In this document: positions 1 to 8,309 of the stretch, piece after piece
How positions within the stretch are numbered: the first letter of the stretch is position 1
Layout of the letters: each line of letters starts with the position of its first letter
NCBI RefSeq assembly: GCF_016887565.1
Contig: NZ_CP069396.1
Coordinates: forward strand, 10,894,001-10,958,000
Length of the DNA stretch: 64,000 bases
DNA from: Archangium violaceum
Lineage (GTDB): Bacteria > Myxococcota > Myxococcia > Myxococcales > Myxococcaceae
Direction of reading: 5' to 3'
Made by a program: the position numbers and the translations under genes
The notes under the pieces: model-generated
What the model saw: the letters and a program-made list of their open reading frames with translations, nothing else
Databases searched by the model: none
Told to the model about the DNA's origin: nothing

Positions 1-705
1 CACCAGGATGGCGTACTCCCATCGCTCCTGACCCACCGGGCGTGCATCCGCGAAGCGGCAACCCACTTCGCGCGAGTGGCCATCCGCCGCTTCCTGCACA
101 CACCGCAACCCCTCCTCTCTCAGCACGCCCTCACCCAGGTCTACCTCCAGCGCGCGCCCCTCCTCCACGACCCGCACCTCCCGCGCGCCGTCGTATTCCA
201 ACTTCACCCGGCGCAGATCCGCTCCGCGCTCGGCCCGGAAGCCGTACTCCACGCCCTCGGCGCGCTCCTCGAGCCACAGGTCCACTCCCGGCAATACGCC
301 CGGGTAGCGCAGCCCTCCATAGGTGGGCACCTCCCGCTGCCAGGCCTCGCGCGGCCCCACCAACCGATGGAGCTTCGCCTCTCGCGGCTTCTCCGCCCGG
401 GGCTTCACCGCGCGTCCGCCGGCCACGCTCCACCCCAGCTCACGCGTCCGCTGGGTGCGCGAGGGCAGGCGCAGCGCCAGGCCCTTGTCGGTGAAGAGGG
501 CACTGGCATCTCGGCGCTGAAGCACGAAGTGCCCCGCGGAGCCCGTTGGTGCGGGGGCGATGCCCGAGCGGAAGAGAGGCACAGGGAGAGAGGCCGGCCT
601 GACTGGAGCCGAGAACTCGGGAGAAGGCCGGGTCTGACTCACCGCCCCCCACGACACGAAGCAGGCACCAGCGACTGCCAGCACCCCGAACACGCGACGG
701 AACAC
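1..705 (-). CDS. Secreted DUF7948/SBBP-type protein, C-terminus cut by window edge
   Basis: The reading frame is open for 235 codons to the left edge, so only the N-terminal part is present. The protein begins with a hydrophobic signal segment (VFGVLAVAGACFVSWGAVSQ) and continues with a beta-rich region containing FVLQRRDASALFTDKGLALR, VPTYGGLRYPGVLPGVDLWL and GVEYGFRAERGADLRRVKL. This layout is typical of the N-terminal DUF7948 domain that precedes beta-propeller (SBBP) repeats in myxobacterial secreted proteins. I chose the GTG at 705 because GAGGAG lies six bases upstream and because this frame, unlike the overlapping ATG-less frame at 712, has the family pattern. It is the last visible gene of a minus-strand operon, 13 bases after the propeller gene. 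The exact role is unknown; surface or extracellular exposure is inferred. Confidence 0.8.
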   Translation of the reverse strand, partial: MFRRVFGVLAVAGACFVSWGAVSQTRPSPEFSAPVRPASLPVPLFRSGIAPAPTGSAGHFVLQRRDASALFTDKGLALRLPSRTQRTRELGWSVAGGRAVKPRAEKPREAKLHRLVGPREAWQREVPTYGGLRYPGVLPGVDLWLEERAEGVEYGFRAERGADLRRVKLEYDGAREVRVVEEGRALEVDLGEGVLREEGLRCVQEAADGHSREVGCRFADARPVGQERWEYAILV

Positions 706-718
706 AAGACACTCCTCT

Positions 719-2665
719 TCAGGCCAAGAGACGTGCGCGACGTACCACCAGGGCCAGGGCCATCAGCGCGAGCGCACCCGCCCCACACCCATCCGTTCCC
801 GTGCTGCCACAGCCCCAACCCAGCGGGGATTGAAGCGGCGAGTCCGGATCGGAGTCGGGTGGCGACGTCAGGACGACCTCCGGCGAGCTCTTCTCCGCGC
901 TGCAACCCGCGCCATTGGTCGCGCGCACCGTGACGAAGTAGGGCGTCCCCACCTGGGGCAGGAACTCACTGGCGGTCGCGGTCGTGCCCTCCACGGGCTG
1001 GAAGTCGCGCACCACGCCGCCCGCCGTGCGGATGGCCCACTCGTAACGGGCGATGAGGGTCTCCGGGTCCGAGAAGCCATTCCACGTCGCGGTGATGCGA
1101 CCGCGCGAAGTGACCCCGGCCTCCACGGAGCCCATCACCGGCTCGGTGGTGTCCAACGCCACGCGGAGGACGAACGCGTCCTCCCCTCCGCGGGGTGAGC
1201 GCTCGTAACCGACGTTCGTGGAGAAGAAGCTCGTGGACGCGGAGGAGAACCCTCCGAGGGTGAGCCGCCCCTGCGCGTCGATGGCCAGCCCCGTGACCCA
1301 TTCGGGACTGGAAGCATTCCCTCCCACATAGGAAGACCAGCGGGTGTTCAGCGCTCCATCCAGCATCATCACGAAGCCGTCGGTGGAGGGCTCGAAGGCA
1401 TTGTCGAAGCCGTTGAGGGCGAGCCCCGCCGAGCTCACCAGCCCACCGATGAAGAGGTTGTCTCGCGTGTCGAGCGTGGCGTGGCCCACCCCATCGTCAC
1501 CCCGTCCGATGAATCGCCGCTTCACGCCGACGTCCCTGCCCTCCGCGTCCAGCCGGAACACGAAGAGGTCACTGTCCTCCTCCGTGGTGGGCGTGATGAA
1601 CCCGGTGGACGTCGTAGAGCCCACGGTGACGAGCCCTCCATCGGACCGCACCAGGATGTCGTGAACCTCGGTCGACCCGTTGCCGTACCCCAGGTTGGTG
1701 AGCCACACGACCGAGGAGTCGGTGGAGCTCAGCTTCGCGACGAAGCCGTCGTCATCCCCCCTGTGGAACTTCTCCCGGACCACCGTATCGGACACGTCCA
1801 GCATGATGGAGCCCGCGATACCTCCCACGAGGACCGCATCCGCCGTGGCCACCACCGTATAGGCCTCGTCATCCGCATCGAAACCGAAGAAATCGTCCTT
1901 CGAGCCCAGGAGCCGGGTCCACACGGGCCTCGGCGAGGTGGGATTGGAGACATCCACCTGGATGACGAACGAATCGAAGCCGTCTCCGCGCACGCCGTAT
2001 CGCGTCCCCAGGCCCGTCAGGTCCGACGTGGTGCGCCCGATGACGTACACCTTGTTGTCCGGGCTCACGGCGAGCCCGAATCCCTCGTCCTCCCCGCTGC
2101 CCCCCAGGAACATGAACCAGTTCAGCTCGCCGGTCGCGGACAGCTGCGCGAGGAAGGCATCCTTGCCACCCGCCTCCCCCTGGTGCGTCAGCACGGTCTT
2201 CGCGGCACCCGAGGCGATCAGGAGCTCGGACGACTGGGTCGTCCCCACGACATACACCTCGCCGGAGTTGCCGAGCGCCACCCGCATCCCCGCCTCGTCC
2301 TTGACGCCGCCGAACACCCGTACCCAATCCAGGCGCGTGCCATCCGCGCTGAATCTGGCGACGAAGGCATCCTGGGCCGAGCTGGTCGCGGGCAGCTCCG
2401 TGCCGGAGGGAAAGCCGACGGAGTTCGTCTGGCCCGTCACGAAGACCTCGCCCTTGTCGTTCACCGCGAGGCCTTGCAGCTTGTCGGTGGTGCGGGTCGT
2501 GCTGGTGCCGCCACCAGGCAGGGTTCCGCCGCCCAGGTACGTGTTCCAGGTGACGACGGGCTTCCAGGACGGGCACTGCCCGAGAGCCGGGGCCGGCAGC
2601 GCGACGAGCGCGAGCGCAACGAGGGCGGCGGCCACGAGGGCGCCACGAGACATGAGAGCGGACAC
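719..2665 (-). CDS. Exported beta-propeller (SBBP-like) protein with FnIII-like domain and MYXO-CTERM-like tail
   Basis: A signal peptide (ALVAAALVALALVALPAPALG) is followed by about nine repeats of roughly 50 residues with motifs such as DAFVARFSADGTRLDW, GGSGEDEGFGLAVSPD and VYVIGRTTS, the SBBP/beta-propeller signature. Near residues 520-610 is a fibronectin type III-like segment (ATWNGFSDPETLIARYEWAI). The C-terminus has a GC-rich motif, a hydrophobic helix (GALALMALALVV) and RRARLLA, which matches the MYXO-CTERM surface-sorting pattern. GTG at 2665 is preferred because GGGGAG lies seven bases upstream; the in-frame GTG at 2683 has no ribosome site. The gene lies between the TPR/outer-membrane gene and the DUF7948 gene in one operon. 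Function beyond a surface propeller cannot be read from sequence. Confidence 0.85.
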   Translation of the reverse strand: MSALMSRGALVAAALVALALVALPAPALGQCPSWKPVVTWNTYLGGGTLPGGGTSTTRTTDKLQGLAVNDKGEVFVTGQTNSVGFPSGTELPATSSAQDAFVARFSADGTRLDWVRVFGGVKDEAGMRVALGNSGEVYVVGTTQSSELLIASGAAKTVLTHQGEAGGKDAFLAQLSATGELNWFMFLGGSGEDEGFGLAVSPDNKVYVIGRTTSDLTGLGTRYGVRGDGFDSFVIQVDVSNPTSPRPVWTRLLGSKDDFFGFDADDEAYTVVATADAVLVGGIAGSIMLDVSDTVVREKFHRGDDDGFVAKLSSTDSSVVWLTNLGYGNGSTEVHDILVRSDGGLVTVGSTTSTGFITPTTEEDSDLFVFRLDAEGRDVGVKRRFIGRGDDGVGHATLDTRDNLFIGGLVSSAGLALNGFDNAFEPSTDGFVMMLDGALNTRWSSYVGGNASSPEWVTGLAIDAQGRLTLGGFSSASTSFFSTNVGYERSPRGGEDAFVLRVALDTTEPVMGSVEAGVTSRGRITATWNGFSDPETLIARYEWAIRTAGGVVRDFQPVEGTTATASEFLPQVGTPYFVTVRATNGAGCSAEKSSPEVVLTSPPDSDPDSPLQSPLGWGCGSTGTDGCGAGALALMALALVVRRARLLA

Positions 2666-2694
2666 GACGGTTCTCCCCTTCACGGGCGAGCGGA

Positions 2695-3567
2695 TCAGAA
2701 CAGGTTGAAGCCCACGCCGGCCGAGGCCACCAGCACGACCCCTCGATAGAGCGACGCGTCGCTTACCTTGAAGCCCTCCACTCCCACGTCGGCCATCAAG
2801 GTGAACAGGGGCACGGGCGTCAGCCGCACGCCCACCACGCCTCCGCCTCCGACGCCCACGCCCATGACTCCCGTCCCCCGCAGGGCCAGGCGCGGCTGGA
2901 GCATGCCCTTTCCGAAGAGGACACCCAGCTCCAAACCCACGCCCCAGTGGTTCTCGGGACCGGGCAGCAGCCGCACACCGGCCTCCAGGGCCCCGTAGCC
3001 CGCGGTGGCTCCCACGGCGAAACCTCGGGACCCCTGGCCCAGCATGTCGACATAGCCGGTGACCTCCGGACGCAACCGGAACGACGCGGTGGCCTCCGGC
3101 TCCGCGGGCGTCCGCACGTCCGCCTCCGGCCTGGAGCGCCGCGCCTCGGCATCACGTCGGCGCTGCTCGGCCTCCTCGGCGAGCCGCTTCTCCTCGGCCT
3201 CCTTGGCCTCGGCCTGGGCCAGCTGCTCGGCCTCCACCGTCTTCCGTGCCTGCGCCGCCAGCTTCACGAAAGCCGGCGGGAAGCGGTTCGGATCCACCCG
3301 CTGCTCGGGATGGAGCCGCGCGAGCTCCTCGAGCTGCGAGGTGGCATCCACCTGCATCCCGAGTGAATACATCGAGGCGGCGAGATAGATGCGCGCCCGC
3401 GCCCGCTCCTTCTCGGTACGGCGGGGGTTCGCCATCTCCTCGCGGAACACGGGAAGCGCCTTCTCGAACTCACCCCGTGCGTAGAGATCGAGCCCCCGGA
3501 TGTCCGCCCATGCGGCCATCGGAACGAGCAGGAGCAGAAGGAAGAAAGAACGCAAGGACATGGACAA
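2695..3567 (-). CDS. Exported TPR plus coiled-coil protein with outer-membrane-like C-terminus
   Basis: The protein has a signal peptide (SFFLLLLLVPMAAWA), then a TPR-like helical section (residues about 25-100: GEFEKALPVFREEM, ARIYLAASMYSLGMQVDATSQLEELARLHPE). An Ala/Glu/Arg-rich coiled coil follows at about 105-150. The last 120 residues alternate Gly and hydrophobics (GFAVGATAGYGALEAGVRLL, GVGVGGGGVVGVRLTPVPLF) and end in Phe, as in outer-membrane barrels. The first codon is a TTG at 3567 with AGGAA five to seven bases upstream; ATG at 3561 is the alternative. It sits 26 bases downstream of the Ser/Thr kinase gene and 29 upstream of the propeller gene, so the kinase and these envelope proteins are probably co-transcribed. 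No specific function is assigned. Confidence 0.75.
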   Translation of the reverse strand: MSMSLRSFFLLLLLVPMAAWADIRGLDLYARGEFEKALPVFREEMANPRRTEKERARARIYLAASMYSLGMQVDATSQLEELARLHPEQRVDPNRFPPAFVKLAAQARKTVEAEQLAQAEAKEAEEKRLAEEAEQRRRDAEARRSRPEADVRTPAEPEATASFRLRPEVTGYVDMLGQGSRGFAVGATAGYGALEAGVRLLPGPENHWGVGLELGVLFGKGMLQPRLALRGTGVMGVGVGGGGVVGVRLTPVPLFTLMADVGVEGFKVSDASLYRGVVLVASAGVGFNLF

Positions 3568-3593
3568 GGCGGTTCCTGGTGAGGAAGAGCGGC

Positions 3594-5573
3594 TCAGCCT
3601 TCGGACGGACGACAGCGGGCCACGTACTTGTTCTTCCCCGGATTGATGGAGACTTCCGCCCGTGGGTTTTCGATCGCGGGGCTCTCACGTAGCTCGAGCT
3701 TGTGAGCGCCGACGGACAGAATGATGGGGGTCGACCTGGGCACTTCCCCCTTGAACTCGCCGTTCACGTACACCTTGGCCCAGCATTCCGACACGATCTG
3801 AAGGCTCCCGGTCTTCGCCATGACGGCAGAACGTCGCGTCCCGTCGGAAGTCGCATTCTTTTCTTCCGATTCTTCCGGAACCGTCTTTTGCGGCGTCGGC
3901 GCCTCGACCTGAGCCGGGGGCTCGGGCTGCTTCTGGGGGGCAGGCGGATTCGCAATGGCCTGGGGTGGGGCGATGACCGGCGCGGGAGTCACGGTCGGAA
4001 CGGTCGGGCCACCGTCGCGCTGGTACACCACTCCCACTCCCGCGCCGATGAGAACCGCCGCCACGCCCAGGCCCGCCACCACCTTCGTGCCCAACGAGCG
4101 CCGCGGGAGCGCGAGCTCATGGGTATCGGGAGCCTGCACCTCGGGACGCGTCTCCCTGACGATCGTCTCGGTGGTGGGAGGAGGAGGACGGGGAACCGGG
4201 CGCGCGGCCTGGGGACGAGGCGCCGGGCGCGCGGCCTGGGGGCGAGCGCTGATCCGGGCCGCCACCTCGGGTGAGGGGGCCGCGAGCGCCGGACGCCCAT
4301 CATTCACCCCGGTGCGAGCAGCGGCGGCCGTCTCCGGAGCGGACGCCGCGGCCGCCGGGCGTGCGCCTGCCCCAGCCCGCTGGGGAGCGGCGCCGGCGGC
4401 CTGCTGCCGGACCTGGGGACGCGCGGTGGGGTTGGGCTGGGGAGCGGGCGCGGACTCCGGCACGGCCCGGGCGAACCCGGACAGCTGGGTCATGTCCACG
4501 GCCAGCATCTTGGCGATGCCCTTCAGCTCGCGAGCCACCGCATCGGCCGAGACGGGCCGCTGGTCGGCATCCTTCGCCAGCATCCGGAGGATGAGGGCAT
4601 CGAGCTCCGCCGGCAGCCCGTCCACGAGGGACGACGGCGCGGGCGGCTGCGCCTGCACCTGCATGATGGCCACCTGCATGGGCGAGTCCCCCCGGAAGGG
4701 CAGCCGCCCGGTGAGCATCTCGAACATGATGATGCCCACCGCGTACAGGTCGGTGCGCGGGCTCACCGGCTGGCCACAGGCCTGCTCCGGCGCCATGTAC
4801 TCGGGGGTGCCGACGATCATGCTCGCGCGCGTCTGCGGCGTGGCGCTGTTGGGCGCCGCCCCCTGCTTGGCGAGCCCGAAGTCGAGCACCTTCACGTACT
4901 CGGAGCCGTTCGACTCCAGCACGACGAAGATGTTGCCCGGCTTGAGGTCGCGGTGGATGACGCCCTCGGCGTGCGCGGCCGCCAGCGCGCCCAGCACCTC
5001 CAGCATCAGCCGGATGACCTCGGCGGGCGGCATCGGCGCCCGATCCAGGATGACCTCGTCGAGCGGCCGGCCGTTGAGGTACTCCATCACCAGGTACTGG
5101 CCGATGCCCGGCAGGGTTCCGAAGCCGAAGATGTCGATGATGCCGCGGTGGCGGATGGCGCCCGCCGCGCGGGCCTCGCCCACCAGCTCTCGCGAGCGCA
5201 CGCCCTCCGAGGAGTCCGGGCGGATGATCTTGATGGCGACCTTGCGGCCGATGACCGGGTGCTCGCCCTCGTAGACGACGCCCATGCCGCCGCTGCCGAT
5301 GCGCCGGCGCACCACGTACTCACCGATGCGCTGCCCCACCAGCACGTCCTTGCGAACGGTGGACTCCCACGCCATCTCCTCCATCTCCGAGCCCGCTCCA
5401 GGCGCCGTCCGCGCCACGGGTTCCGCCGGAGATGGGTCGTGCACCACCGTCTTCTCTTCCACGAGGGACTCCAGGTCGGCGGGCGTTCCGTCCCGGGGGC
5501 ACTCCTTGGCTCCCTCCGGTACAGTCCCCCCGCAAACGCGACAACGCCGCTGAACAGCCATCCGGTTTCCCAT
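3594..5573 (-). CDS. Membrane Ser/Thr protein kinase with zinc-knuckle N-terminus and PEGA domain
   Basis: A Hanks-type eukaryotic-like kinase. The N-terminus carries a Cys knuckle (CRVCGG...CPRDGT, residues 11-30). The kinase domain starts near residue 84 with the Gly loop [12 protein letters not shown], the ATP-binding Lys in KVAIKII, the catalytic loop [16 protein letters not shown] in KVLDFGLAK and the activation segment [10 protein letters not shown], so it is predicted to be active. A long Pro/Ala-rich linker follows, then one membrane helix ([20 protein letters not shown]) and a C-terminal PEGA domain (residues about 590-655, [20 protein letters not shown]) on the far side of the membrane. 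It heads an operon with three exported proteins, which may be substrates or partners; that is inference. Confidence 0.93.
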   Translation of the reverse strand: MGNRMAVQRRCRVCGGTVPEGAKECPRDGTPADLESLVEEKTVVHDPSPAEPVARTAPGAGSEMEEMAWESTVRKDVLVGQRIGEYVVRRRIGSGGMGVVYEGEHPVIGRKVAIKIIRPDSSEGVRSRELVGEARAAGAIRHRGIIDIFGFGTLPGIGQYLVMEYLNGRPLDEVILDRAPMPPAEVIRLMLEVLGALAAAHAEGVIHRDLKPGNIFVVLESNGSEYVKVLDFGLAKQGAAPNSATPQTRASMIVGTPEYMAPEQACGQPVSPRTDLYAVGIIMFEMLTGRLPFRGDSPMQVAIMQVQAQPPAPSSLVDGLPAELDALILRMLAKDADQRPVSADAVARELKGIAKMLAVDMTQLSGFARAVPESAPAPQPNPTARPQVRQQAAGAAPQRAGAGARPAAAASAPETAAAARTGVNDGRPALAAPSPEVAARISARPQAARPAPRPQAARPVPRPPPPTTETIVRETRPEVQAPDTHELALPRRSLGTKVVAGLGVAAVLIGAGVGVVYQRDGGPTVPTVTPAPVIAPPQAIANPPAPQKQPEPPAQVEAPTPQKTVPEESEEKNATSDGTRRSAVMAKTGSLQIVSECWAKVYVNGEFKGEVPRSTPIILSVGAHKLELRESPAIENPRAEVSINPGKNKYVARCRPSEG

Positions 5574-5732
5574 TTTATGCGACTGTCATCAACTGGTCAT
5601 CAGCCCCTCGGGGAGGGATAGGACGAGGGGGGCGAGGACAGGAATTTGCATGGGAGGCGGCCGCACGGATACGTTGGCCCTTCTGCCCGGCGCCCCCCTC
5701 GACGACCCTGCCGGCAACCCCTGGCCGCACCC

Positions 5733-6356
5733 ATGAGCACGAGCCGAGAAGCCAGCACGCAGGGGGGAGTACCGTCCGATTGGGCGTGGGAGTTGAAACA
5801 ACGGGGGGAGCTGACCACCCCCCGGGACACCGCGCGAGGGCTGTTCTTCACCAGCATGTTGGAATCGGTGCGGACCCTGGGGAACGAGGCCGCGCTGGCA
5901 CGCTGCCAGGGGGTGCTCGAGGGGCAGCAGCTCGTGCCCTTCTTCAACTACCCCATCCCCCTGCTGCTGCGGCTGACCGCGACGGCGGCGGAGGAGCTGA
6001 GCGGCCGGTACGGAGGCCCCGAGGAGGCGATACGGGCCATGGGACGCCAGGCAACCCGGGACTTCCTGTCCTCCGCGATGGGCAACGTGGTGAGCCTGCT
6101 GGCCGGCAGGGGCATCAAGCAGATGCTCGGCAGCATGCAGACCGTCTACCGGATGACGTCCAGCTACGGGGAGCGCCGGGTGGAGTGGTTGGGGCCCACC
6201 CGTGGCCGCATCGTCATGCGCCGCTGCTTCATGCCCCTCGCGTACCACGAGGGCGTGCTACTGGAGAGCATGGAGTACCTCGGCGGCAGGGCCGTGTGGG
6301 TGCGCGGCCAGAGGGTGGCTCCGCTCGACAGCACCTTCGACTTCTCCTGGGAGTGA
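5733..6356 (+). CDS. TIGR02265 family (DUF2378) myxobacterial protein
   Basis: The protein has the features of the Myxococcus paralogous family TIGR02265/DUF2378: [20 protein letters not shown], then [18 protein letters not shown], and a C-terminal stretch with [19 protein letters not shown]. The family is essentially restricted to myxobacteria, occurs in many copies per genome and has no assigned biochemical function. I start it at the ATG at 5733, because the 29 codons between this and the upstream ATG at 5646 are Arg/Pro-rich and look non-coding. It is divergent from the kinase operon and runs directly into dtd, whose start is five bases after this stop, so the two are likely co-transcribed. 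Confidence 0.82.
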   Translation: MSTSREASTQGGVPSDWAWELKQRGELTTPRDTARGLFFTSMLESVRTLGNEAALARCQGVLEGQQLVPFFNYPIPLLLRLTATAAEELSGRYGGPEEAIRAMGRQATRDFLSSAMGNVVSLLAGRGIKQMLGSMQTVYRMTSSYGERRVEWLGPTRGRIVMRRCFMPLAYHEGVLLESMEYLGGRAVWVRGQRVAPLDSTFDFSWE

Positions 6357-6361
6357 GCACG

Positions 6362-6832
6362 ATGAAGGCAGTGGTCCAACGGGTCCTCGAGGCCTCCGTC
6401 ACCGTCAACGGCGAGCGCGTCAGCCAGGTGGGGCCGGGCCTGCTGGTGCTGCTCGGCGTGGGCAAGGGCGACAGCGAGGCGGACGTGGCGTGGATGGCGG
6501 AGAAGCTCGCCACCCTGCGCATCTTCGAGGACGCCGCGGGCAAGATGAACCTCTCCCTGGAGGACACCTCCCGGCAGCTCATCGTGGTGAGCCAGTTCAC
6601 CCTCTATGGAGACGCGCGCAGGGGCCGGCGCCCCAGCTTCACCGACGCCATGGAGCCGGCCGGAGCCAAGGCCCTCTACGAGCGCGTCTGCGACACCCTG
6701 CGCGCCCGCGGCCTCACCGTGGGCACCGGCATCTTCGCCGCCGACATGAAGGTGGCGCTCGTCAACGACGGCCCCGTCACCCTCCTCCTGGAGAGCCCGG
6801 GGGCGGCCGCACCGCCTACGGCTGGACGCTGA
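6362..6832 (+). CDS. dtd: D-aminoacyl-tRNA deacylase
   Basis: Dtd removes D-amino acids (and glycine from tRNA-Ala) from mischarged tRNAs in the cytosol. The protein begins [18 protein letters not shown] and has the two signature motifs that form the dimer-interface active site, SQFTLYGD and the Gly-cisPro-type [11 protein letters not shown] near the C-terminus. Its 156 residues compare with the usual 145-155. The start follows the TIGR02265 stop by five bases. The last 17 bases overlap the 3' end of the convergent gene 6816-7664. This is a housekeeping gene. Confidence 0.95.
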   Translation: MKAVVQRVLEASVTVNGERVSQVGPGLLVLLGVGKGDSEADVAWMAEKLATLRIFEDAAGKMNLSLEDTSRQLIVVSQFTLYGDARRGRRPSFTDAMEPAGAKALYERVCDTLRARGLTVGTGIFAADMKVALVNDGPVTLLLESPGAAAPPTAGR

Positions 6833-7664
6833 CGGGCCGGGTCACCAGCGTCACCAGGCCGGCCTGCTCCCGGGCCGCCTCGCGCAGGTGCGACGTCAGC
6901 ACACCGAGCTCCTGAATCCACGAGGCCGAGCGCTGACCCAACCCGGAGAAGGTCACCGTGTGCGACGGCGGCTGGGGCGCCTGGCCCAGCCAGTACGCCA
7001 GCACCGCGTGCGTCTCCGGCGACTCCACCGGCGCGAGCCGCTCCCGCTCGCGCTCCAGCAGCCGCTCCAGCTTGGACGCCAGGTCGGCGTGCCACTGCTC
7101 CACCACCCGCGCCGACCGCCACGCCCAGTCCGCGAAGGCGTAATGATCGCGCGACATGTACTCGCCCCGCCCCTGGGTGGAGAAGATCCGGTCCGGAGGG
7201 AAGTCGGGGAAGGGCTCCCAGTGCCCGCCGATCAACGAGGCCAGCCCCAGGCCCGCCACGGGATGCAGGCGGAAGCCCTCGCGCCGCCCGTACGAGGCCC
7301 GCGCGTCCCAATACGGGTAGGTGGGGTCCTCCACCATCAGCGCCAGGTGCAGCGCCTCGTCCCAGTTGCCCGCGTAGCCCACCCGCTGCCCCACCACCTC
7401 CCACCCGCCCGTCGAGCACGGACCCCACTGCAGGAAGGTGAGCCGATCCACCAGCTCGACCCAGGGCGCCTGCTCCACGCCGCCCAGACCCCCGCCGATG
7501 TGCGAGGTGATCAGCCGCGCGCACAGCTGGAGGGCGCGCTCGTCCACCAGCTGCTCGTGGAGCGCCTGGAGCGCCCTCGCCGAGTCGCTCATGGCGAGCG
7601 ACAGGAAGGGCAGTACCTGTTCATGGAAGAAACGGTCGTTGACCGGCCGAAGGACCAGTTCCAT
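6816..7664 (-). CDS. Conserved protein of unknown function
   Basis: I do not recognise a family. The 282-residue product has no signal peptide or membrane helix and is rich in Trp, Tyr and charged residues. Examples are [53 protein letters not shown] and [20 protein letters not shown], which suggests a folded cytosolic protein. ATG at 7664 is chosen because it follows a GGGTGGG site and leaves 23 bases to the upstream PTS gene, so the two probably form an operon. The frame stays open upstream through the PTS gene but in a composition unlike coding DNA. The 3' end overlaps dtd by 17 bases in convergent orientation. Confidence 0.75.
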   Translation of the reverse strand: MELVLRPVNDRFFHEQVLPFLSLAMSDSARALQALHEQLVDERALQLCARLITSHIGGGLGGVEQAPWVELVDRLTFLQWGPCSTGGWEVVGQRVGYAGNWDEALHLALMVEDPTYPYWDARASYGRREGFRLHPVAGLGLASLIGGHWEPFPDFPPDRIFSTQGRGEYMSRDHYAFADWAWRSARVVEQWHADLASKLERLLERERERLAPVESPETHAVLAYWLGQAPQPPSHTVTFSGLGQRSASWIQELGVLTSHLREAAREQAGLVTLVTRPVSVQP

Positions 7665-7687
7665 CCGACCCACCCTATCACGACCCG

Positions 7688-8149
7688 TCAGGGCCGGGCG
7701 TCTTCCTGCACGATGAGGGCGTGGATGTCCGCGGCCGTGGGCGCCTCGAGGATGGCGGCACGGAAACGCGGGTTCTTGAACAGACGCGAGATGCGTGCCA
7801 GGGCCTTGAGGTGCACGCCCGCGCTGTTCTCCGGGGCCACCAGGGAGAAGAAGAGGTGGGTGGGCTTGCCGTCGATGGCCTCGAAGTCCACGCCCTGGCG
7901 CGACACGCCGAAGGCGGCCACCAGCTGCGACAGCCCGGGCAGCTTCCCGTGGGGAATGGCCACGCCCTCGCCGATGCCGGTGGAGCCCAGCTTCTCGCGC
8001 TCGCGCAGCACCTCCACCAGGCGCTCTTCCTTCAAATGAGGATGGGCCCGGGCCAGCGCGGCACTCAGCTCGCGCAACACCTCCTGCTTGTCTCGAGCGT
8101 GGAGGTCCGCGATGACGGCTTCTGGGCTGAGGAACTCGGAGATTCGCAA
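7688..8149 (-). CDS. PTS EIIA-Ntr/fructose-type IIA protein (PtsN-like)
   Basis: A single EIIA domain of 153 residues. It has the phosphorylated histidine in GVAIPHGKLPGL and the typical flanks LREREKLGSTGIGEG before and THLFFSLVAPENSAGVHLKALARISRL after it. No membrane or other PTS domains are fused, so it is more likely a regulator of the nitrogen-PTS kind than a sugar transporter subunit. The start is a TTG at 8149 with GGGAG seven bases upstream; no ATG fits the domain boundary. A long hibernation-promoting factor gene lies 2 kb away, which recalls the classic hpf-ptsN neighbourhood, but rpoN is absent here. It probably shares a transcript with 6816-7664. Confidence 0.85.
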   Translation of the reverse strand: MRISEFLSPEAVIADLHARDKQEVLRELSAALARAHPHLKEERLVEVLREREKLGSTGIGEGVAIPHGKLPGLSQLVAAFGVSRQGVDFEAIDGKPTHLFFSLVAPENSAGVHLKALARISRLFKNPRFRAAILEAPTAADIHALIVQEDARP

Positions 8150-8309
8150 GCTGGCGCTCCCTGCGGTGGCGCTCCCTGGCGGGCAATTACTCCTGGCCCT
8201 TGTTTCGCGCAAGGGTCGCCTGCCCTCCCTGTCCTTCTCCAGGCGTCTTGCCTCCTCGCTGGCCAGAAGATGGAGGGGTCTGGAGGGCTCGTCTAGGCTC
8301 CACCCCAAC

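Noticed and set aside
6816-8186. 456-codon minus frame as one protein through the PTS gene
   Set aside because: The upstream half is a shadow of the EIIA gene; real coding composition starts at the ATG at 7664.
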